64,000 nt of DNA, taken from positions 8,762,938 to 8,826,937 of the forward strand of contig VUYV01000010.1 in NCBI GenBank assembly GCA_008711295.1. Direction: 5' to 3'. Numbering within the stretch: the first letter of the stretch is position 1; every line of letters starts with the position of its first letter. Origin of the DNA: Anarhynchus alexandrinus (Eukaryota; Chordata; Aves; Charadriiformes; Charadriidae). Under the pieces are notes generated by a model, which was not told the DNA's origin, searched no databases, and saw only the letters and a list, made by a program, of their open reading frames with translations. This document shows positions 57,561 to 64,000 of this stretch, in pieces. Made by a program: the position numbers and the translations under genes.

Positions 57561-59550
57561 TAAAGGATAAAGTCATATCCTGTTTCAAACACAACTACAG
57601 GCTTTTTTTTTTAAATCCCACATTTTGATTAAATAAAAATATACCATTTACTTTTCATATATATCCAGGGTTTGAAAAAGAACACAACACATGTAACTTT
57701 GAAGTTGCCGAACAGCCTCTTCGCCAAGTGAACTAAACCACCACAAAGACAGAGCGCTCTCTATCCCAAGTTTCTCTAGCCTCATCAAAGAGAATTAATC
57801 AATCCAAAATAGTATTCCAGCATGTAAGAAGAGGATAGCATTTCCATGTAAGTACATATGTCAAAAATCCCATGGATAGATTCTACGTTAAATTCTATGT
57901 TAGGTCAGAGTCTGTGGATTCGTAGGATTTGATGCAAGAGTTAGATTAAATCCATAGGCAAGACTTTATCAGAGCCTGAGGCGTGTGGGAGTGCTTTAGC
58001 CCAAATGGTAAATGAATTCTGTAAGCTCACGCGCAAATAAAAATAGCTAAATATGGTTTTGCATATCAATTGACATAATAGTTAAAAATTGTGCGCATGG
58101 AGAAGTGACAATGGAGTACAACTAAACATATGTTCTGACTTGTGCAGGCATTTTAGCGTTAGAACACTTTTAAAGGACTCGTTTTAAGGTAAAAAAGGCT
58201 CCATATAGATCACTTCATCCTTTCCAAACCAAAAGGGGGGAAAAAAAAAAATGAATAGGATAAATGTCACAAGAAACATCACTAAAGCCACTAACTGTAT
58301 AAAGCACATACTTATTTGGCCTAAATTGTTTGAACTAGCCCCGGCCAAGAAAAGGTTTTAAGTACCCTACTGGGACAGATGCGAAGCGGCAACAATAGAA
58401 GCCACACTAATGCAATCCAGGTAACACAATCCTGTTTCAAAAACACGGGGAGGGCTAATTACAGTACTGCTGAGTCAAATTTCTTATACCAGTGCAACCC
58501 ACAGGAACAGGTCAAAATCAAATGTTATTCAAACCACAGTCATATCAACCTTCTGTATCAAAGTCACAATTTAAAACCAAGTGAAGAACTTAAAAGCTTA
58601 ACCCATTCACAAGCCAAACGTGATTCAGTACAGGTGGTGAGGGAGGGTTTGTATTATCATCTTTAAGTTACGTTTAGCTTGCATTTTAAAAATAATCTTC
58701 GGAATTGGTACCTTTTTGCATCAATTTACGTAAATACTGATAAATTGATCACTGCTAGGAAGCTAAATCTGGGGGTTTTTTCTCACACAACTGTTTTCCT
58801 CATTTTGCAGGAAGCACATAACAGACAGCATCTCTGGCTTTCGTAATTTAAAATGATTTGCAACTAGCAGTTTTGCATACTAGATAGTTAAACAAAATAT
58901 TTCCGTAAACCTGCCATTAGCATCTTAACATCTCACTTTCCCGTACAATGAAAAATTCATGTGAATTTCGTAGCTTTCATGTCGCTCAAAATGCCACTCC
59001 AACACCATGTTTATAGTGTTCAACTCCGCAGCGTGCTTATAAAACACACCGCTCTACAGATTTCACTGTGGGGTGGTTTTTTCCCCCCCACTTTCCCCGG
59101 TACTGCCTAACGCTCACAAAAGATGAAAATATGCCTAGTTAAAATAGAGAGAGAGATCTTCTGAGATTTAAACATTCTCAGGATTACTTATTATAGCTAA
59201 TCAAAACATCTGCCGTAAGCTTCCGATAGATGCCCTTTCTTACCAAATTCAAACAAGAACCGCAAACCTGAGAGTCGGGAGGAGCACGGCGCCAGGCAAG
59301 GCTCTGCCACGTCCCTGGACCGCTCTCTGCGTGTGGCACCCCACACATCAAACCCTCTTCACCTTCTGGCATAAAAATGGACGCGCTGGCACGGAAGGTA
59401 CTTTAAACGTCATATAGCGAACGTTAACTCAGACAATAACGCAAGGAGAAGCACCCCACTCTGTGCTCTCCCCCCTATAGGTATAGGTAATTTCCCTTCG
59501 GGGTCCCTCTATTCACAGGTTAGTGGAGGGGTATTGCTTTCCCCACTTTC
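57561..59550. other. AT-rich intron, no gene seen
   Basis: T-run at 57604-57613 and A-run at 58238-58250. A 95-residue plus frame (58379-58666) lacks domains. 58660-58960 is AT-rich and frame-free with some enhancer-like wording. Confidence 0.45.
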
Positions 59551-59559
59551 AGTACTTCA

Positions 59560-59840
59560 TGGCCATTGAACTCCTCTAGAGTAATGCTGCATAATAACCT
59601 GGTTATCACACATGGCTCCGTACAATGAGTTTGGACAATTAAAATGTAAAAATGACTATCAGGCTACTATTTTGCATAATTTGCAAGCACAGAAACTACA
59701 CATGGCACGGAACAGCTAAAATAGATGTGTTATACTACAGTGATTTACTCAGTGATGTCAGATTAGCAATATGGATCTGTTTAAAAACACAATAATTAAG
59801 ACAGGCAAAAATGAATTAATCAACTGACAATACAGTCAAA
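59560..59840. promoter_or_regulatory. Enhancer-like block upstream of the donor side of the exon
   Basis: ATTTTGCATAATTTGCAAGC (59669-59688) carries two octamer-like halves. AACACAATAATTAAGAC, GAATTAATCAACTGAC and GTGATGTCAGATTAGC follow. It lies within 1 kb of the exon, where splicing or transcriptional elements are both plausible. Confidence 0.3.
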
Positions 59841-60363
59841 ATAGTATTCCAACCAAAGAAAATAAGAGAAGGGAAAAAAACCTTACTTTGCAGATCTATT
59901 TTTTTAACTGTTTTTATGCATAAATAAAAACCTTAAAATGTAGATGGATTGCATCCAACAGAACTACTGTAGCTAAAAGTGATAATGATTCAAACATTTT
60001 TCAAATAAAAGTTAAATATTTATAAGCACCCAACCACATTTCATAAATCACTAACTATTATTATTTTATTCCTGAAGCTTCCCTGGCACAGCATGCGAAT
60101 TGAGCCACAGAAAGTCAGAAAGAAAAATCTCCTCTTTATGCACATGAATCAGTTACAAGAAGCGGAGCCCTCCAAAGAGCGGGTCGCTCCCTTATCCTCC
60201 ATATGGCCCTTCCATGGCAATCGCAACTGCAAAGCACAACTAATTCGGTATCAAAAACAAAATTTCATCCGTATAGACTCCTAATTCTTCCCCATTAGCA
60301 ACACAGGGCAGGTGTTTCATTATAATGAGGAGGGGGGGGAGAAAACGTGGAAGGAAACAATAG
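59841..60363. other. Intron next to the exon, no further gene seen
   Basis: AT-rich to 60080. Then a short plus-strand frame (60093-60284) without recognisable features and antisense to the host gene. Runs of G at 60333-60340. Confidence 0.5.
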
Positions 60364-60468
<105 letters not shown>

Positions 60469-61150
60469 GTGCGACCATTACACTGTAAAATCATCATTAC
60501 GAACATGGTAGGTTCAAATTGCCGGCTAGAGTTACCGCTCGGTCCCTGCCTGGAAATCAGTCAAATGTAGTGGGTCACATATGGGTTAATTACTATGTTT
60601 AACTTCTTGCACAGCTGGTTAGCAACGGAAAATATAAAAGGAGAGGGGGTTTGCCCCTTTCACAAATAATAATTCAAGGATCACCCGAAACGGGGAGACC
60701 TGCCTATTTGTAGCCTCTTTTCCATAGGGTTTAACAGTTGTCCCATATATGTGCACATGCAGTAAGACAAGCTTTTTCTCCACTGAGCACTTCTTTTACA
60801 TTTGCTTAACGCTTCCGTTACACCTCCACACGCCGTTCCCGCTTCTACACCGAGCCGGATTCTCAGCTACCGGGAAACCTCCCTGCGAAACCCGAAAGCG
60901 CAATTATTCCCCCCCTAAGAAACACTGGTGTTAACGGGGGAGCCAAAATGCAAGCACCATCGGCAGCGGCTTTTTATGCTCGAGCATGCCTCTTTCCCCA
61001 AGTTTTCTGAGCATGTTAATGATTGCTAATGCCATGGAGAGCACCGCTCCGGCGGCTGGTGCCCCGCGTCAGGTCAGGTACAAAGCAGGCGTGTGAAACA
61101 TAAGCTCCGTCCCCCAAAGCGCTGCTCCATCGCTGACCTCGAGGCTGGGA
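60469..61150. other. Upstream intron flank of the exon, no gene seen
   Basis: 60470-60660 is low-repeat and may be conserved with the exon (GGTTAATTACTATGTTTAAC). 60820-61090 has scattered CpG. No upstream EBF exon is present. Confidence 0.45.
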
Positions 61151-61425
61151 TTCTTTTGAACTAAGGTGGCTCCTTGTTTCCTAAGAGAAGTTAAATTGTT
61201 GTTTGTGATGATTCCTTGTCAGGGGTTGTTGTCCATTAGGAGCCATAACCGTATCGCAGGTAAGCTCACAGGCGATACAGGCGTTTCTGCTCGGGGTGGG
61301 AATCCCTGCTGGTGCACCCACCGCTGCGGCCGAGCGGCCCGCAGGAGCCCCGCTCTCCCCCGCAGCCCGTCTAAACCCACAAGACCAAGTCACAGCTACG
61401 TGGGTGAGCAAAGCCCCAGGCTTTC

Positions 61426-61580
61426 ACCCCAGGGAGGAAACACCCACCTAGCAAGGAAAGCTCCTGTTTGGTGACGTCCCATAACAGAAAATCCCCCACT
61501 GAAGTCAAGGTTCCAAGCGACAAAAATAAAAAATACCAAGAAGCTCCTGCTCTCCCCAAGCCCTCCTGGGTCCCCAGGGA
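61426..61580. promoter_or_regulatory. Pair of EBF-type palindromes in intron 5
   Basis: TCCCCAGGGA at 61571-61580 is a full EBF consensus match flanked by G and C (GTCCCCAGGGAC). ACCCCAGGGA at 61426-61435 matches nine of ten positions. They lie about 1 kb upstream of the exon on the coding strand. The overlapping Pro/Gly-rich frames here are not supported. Confidence 0.3.
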
Positions 61581-62300
61581 CCTGCTGGACGAAGCCTGGG
61601 CAGCTCCTGTGAGGTGAGGGCTGCAGGGAGCTTGGGGATGGGGAGCAGGGACCCCATCCTGTGGTGGCACCAAGCGACAGGCAGTGAGGACCACCTCGTT
61701 TGCTCTCCCTGGCCAGACCTGAGCGCATCTCTCCGTTCAATAAACTTTCTGGTAAACCTCAACCACACGCAACCCAATCTTTGGAGACCACCAAACTTGT
61801 TCAAAATGGCATCTGGGGGACCTGCGCATCGCCGTTATTCCAGCAGCCCGCTTTGGGCAGCTGGCAGGAGCCACCACTGCTCGCACTCCCGCTCAGATGA
61901 ACTATTTTCTTTTCCCCAGAAGGTGGAAGAACATCAGGGCAGGAAGAAGCCCTCAGAAGTGCCACGCTATATAAATAGCCCTGTTGGGAGTATGACAAAG
62001 GTTCTCTTGTGTTGCTGAACAATAGAGCGAATAATATACAGTTACCCACCAAGATTAGCAATAAAGCAACTAACCACACTAAAGATAACAAAAAAAAGGG
62101 GGCCTTTTACAAAAACAGCCTGTTTAAACATGGCTTGAAAAAAAATAATAATAATTTTGTTTTCAAAGAGAGGAAAATACATAATTCTTTTCACCGCAGA
62201 AAGCTTCAAGGCAACTATTCAGGGCTGAAACTTTTCACAGTTAACACATGTGCGGTATCTTCATTTCGGTGGAAGTTACATTGTTTGGGATTGCCAAAAA
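61581..62300. other. Intron, no gene seen
   Basis: Neutral then AT-rich. The 134-residue plus frame at 61614-62018 and its antisense partners have no domain. Confidence 0.5.
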
Positions 62301-62309
62301 AAACTGCTT

Positions 62310-62625
62310 AATTTTACAGCACAATACCACAATTGATCCACCAGAAGATGCAAGAGCCTTGGCACCCAGAAAGTATTAAAATTTAGGAAGGAATAAAATA
62401 TGCTGTAGGTAAATAGTCATGTGGATGTTCGGGGGGCTTTTTTGCCTATAAAAGGACTTGTCATTGGAGTGCAGCTAGAATGTGTGGGGTGAGAAAATTT
62501 ACCCACAAACAAGGCAATAAAAACTGCTAATCATTTTTAAATGATTAAAATGTAATTAGAAACAGAGTTGGCACAAGTTAAGACAATGCAGTTCTTGTGA
62601 CTGAAGCAAATCAGGGCTAGTCCTG
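62310..62625. promoter_or_regulatory. Enhancer-like block with opposed homeodomain cores
   Basis: TAATCATTT (62528-62536) and AAATGATTA (62539-62547) are perfect inverted arms two bases apart, followed by AATGTAATTAGAAAC. GCCTATAAAAGGACTTGTC (62443) contains a TATA-like TATAAAAG, but without other promoter signs. Frame-free. Confidence 0.35.
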
Positions 62626-62729
62626 ACATTCTCACAGCAGACTGGAGGGACAGAAATTGCCACACTTACTCAGGCGAGCAAAGGTTCCCAGGCTCCCAGC
62701 CCGACATGGGCAGATGCCACCATCCACAC

Positions 62730-62960
62730 GCCACCAGGCTCGGAGGCTGGCACCTTCCCGGGGCGAAAACCCAGCGGGAGAGGCGGCCGCGGGGGCCCGG
62801 AGATGGGGACGCCTCGGCATCGCCTCCCCGCCGCGGGCGGGATGGAGCCAGGCGCTGGCCGATGGGGACAACCCACCCGGCTTCGAGAGCCGGGGAAACA
62901 CCACGTTGCTCATCGGGTGGCCCCCTCGTTTGGATAGGGCCTCCCAGGAGTGCACCCCAA
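62730..62960. promoter_or_regulatory. CpG-dense block in intron 5
   Basis: Roughly 28 CpG in 230 bp by eye, with a NotI-type GCGGCCGC at 62781. This may be a CpG-rich shore of promoter-proximal sequence lying beyond the right end of the window, or an orphan island. Frames through it on both strands are GC artefacts. Confidence 0.5.
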
Positions 62961-64000
62961 TAATCCCAAGTAACCATAGGAGTCCTCACTCCTCACACCG
63001 CAGTTTGAGGGGGGTGGGGAAGAGGTGCACGGCTGGCACGTCCCGCCGGCTGCTGGCTCTGCGGCATGAAAGGAGGCCCCAAATGTTCTTTCGTGTTCTA
63101 GGTAATTATTTTTTCAAACCTTAACTCGCCTTTTGCATTTTTTTTTCTCCCCCAACAGCAGAATCCAAGGCTTCGTCTACCCTGGTTTTTCTATGCAGAG
63201 AATTAAAACATCACGCAAACCTCTGAGTTTGAGATGTGGTTGCGTGTCACGAGAAGCGTTTTTAATTCAACTTGCCTCGAAAGCTTTGGCTTTTAGTGCC
63301 TACTTAGCACTTGGAAAAAAGTTCCTAAATATTCAGCACCCTTTCTCCTTTCCCTGAAGGAATTTAAAAATTCCTAGGAGCTTCTCCAAGTCACCCAGAA
63401 ACCCTCCAGCTCCCAGCGCAGCTCTGTGGAAGCGCAGGGAGAGATGCTGAGCGCCGGCTCCTGGCAGCCAGGAGGGCAAGGGCTTGTCCTCACCGTCCCT
63501 CCACGATGCCCGTTCCCAAGTGGAGCAGGGAGCCACAGCTCAGGCACAACATCATGCTGACCCACAGAAAAAGGCTGCAAAAAATGCTTCATCTGGAGGG
63601 TGGTTTGTTTTTAAAACAAGTAGGTTTTGATAGTAATCAAGTCTCTTACCGTTACAACCCCCTCCAGCTCCTGCACCCCATCTCTGCCTGCCCCAGGTGC
63701 CCCCGCTCTGCTGCCATCCTCGCCATCCCCAGGGCTCGTACCCAAGCCCCATACCATCCCCATTCCGCCCCTTCACAGGCCTCCCCATCCCCTGGCCACC
63801 ACCACCACTCCCGGCTTTTGTTGTTGCCTTTGTCCTCACCCCAACCCTCTGGGGACCTGCTGCCCTCCTGCCATCTTGCTCCGTATCTTCCTCCTCCTCT
63901 TCCCTTCCCCGCACTGGAGCATCTCTACCCCGCACTGCCCGGCCCCGCCGCGGGCGCGCAGGAGATGGCCTCCTCACCCCCGATGTCTGGTACCCCCAAA
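62961..64000. other. Intron to the window end, no gene seen
   Basis: 63000-63360 is neutral. 63640-63930 is C-rich on the plus strand, and GC and CpG rise again after 63930. The 141-residue minus frame (63552-63977) is Arg/Gly-rich and ends near a donor-like GTAAGAG, but does not match any EBF exon. Confidence 0.5.

Noticed and set aside
60505..60525. tRNA B-box-like word GGTTCAAATTGCC
   Set aside because: No A-box, no cloverleaf arms at the right distance. Chance match.
63552..63977. 141-residue minus-strand frame near a GTAAGAG donor-like site, considered as the previous EBF exon
   Set aside because: Arg/Gly-rich and unlike any EBF segment. The expected upstream exon should end in THEIMCS.

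Overview
The window is vertebrate nuclear DNA, almost all of it intron. It is most likely from a bird or another archosaur. The signs are very low interspersed-repeat density, AT-rich stretches broken by short CpG-dense blocks, worn CORE-SINE/MIR-type relics, and worn copies of a palindromic repeat (cores such as TTGACTTCAATGGGA and TGGTGTAAATCAGC) that I associate with sauropsid genomes. There is no bacterial, viral or organellar gene content. Four single-base Ns (5578, 8474, 27545, 41694) sit at homopolymers or simple repeats and look like assembly artefacts.

Only one protein-coding exon can be supported: 60374-60442 on the minus strand. It is 69 nt long with good splice sites and encodes most of the zinc knuckle of an EBF/COE transcription factor ([11 protein letters not shown]...PSDPVIID). 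That part of the protein is the same in EBF1, EBF2 and EBF3. I favour EBF1 because more than 60 kb follows the exon without the next exon, and by my recollection EBF3 has a short intron here; this is not proven. The host gene runs right to left: 60443-64000 is the end of intron 5 and 1-60373 is the first 60 kb of intron 6. Every longer open reading frame in the window appears to be chance or simple-repeat translation.

Layout, left to right: 1-13 kb is mostly AT-rich intron with two CORE-SINE relics (2697-2840, 5955-6085) and a possible enhancer at 7010-7160. 13.2-14.3 kb holds a CpG-dense block. 18.4-21 kb holds several enhancer-like blocks around another CpG-dense block (20190-20460). 26.3-28.7 kb holds a CpG-dense block (26840-27240) beside a long enhancer-like stretch. 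29-41 kb alternates plain AT-rich and GC-richer intron. 41.5-42.5 kb is the most unusual part: fourteen perfect 13-bp repeats carrying an IRF/PRDM1-like core, then about 300 bp of nearly pure purine, then a strong intronic CpG island. 44.2-47.6 kb has the densest set of enhancer-like features: a 12-bp inverted repeat, octamer and nuclear-receptor motifs, and a hairpin containing opposed GATA sites. 49-50 kb and 56.9-57.6 kb hold further homeodomain/SOX-rich blocks. 60.4 kb is the exon.

Overall the window reads as the regulatory intron of a developmental transcription-factor gene. Calls of conserved or enhancer-like DNA rest on composition and motifs only, because no alignment was available. 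Four perfect TCCCNNGGGA sites (the EBF recognition palindrome) raise the possibility of autoregulation, but about one is expected by chance in 64 kb at uniform composition.
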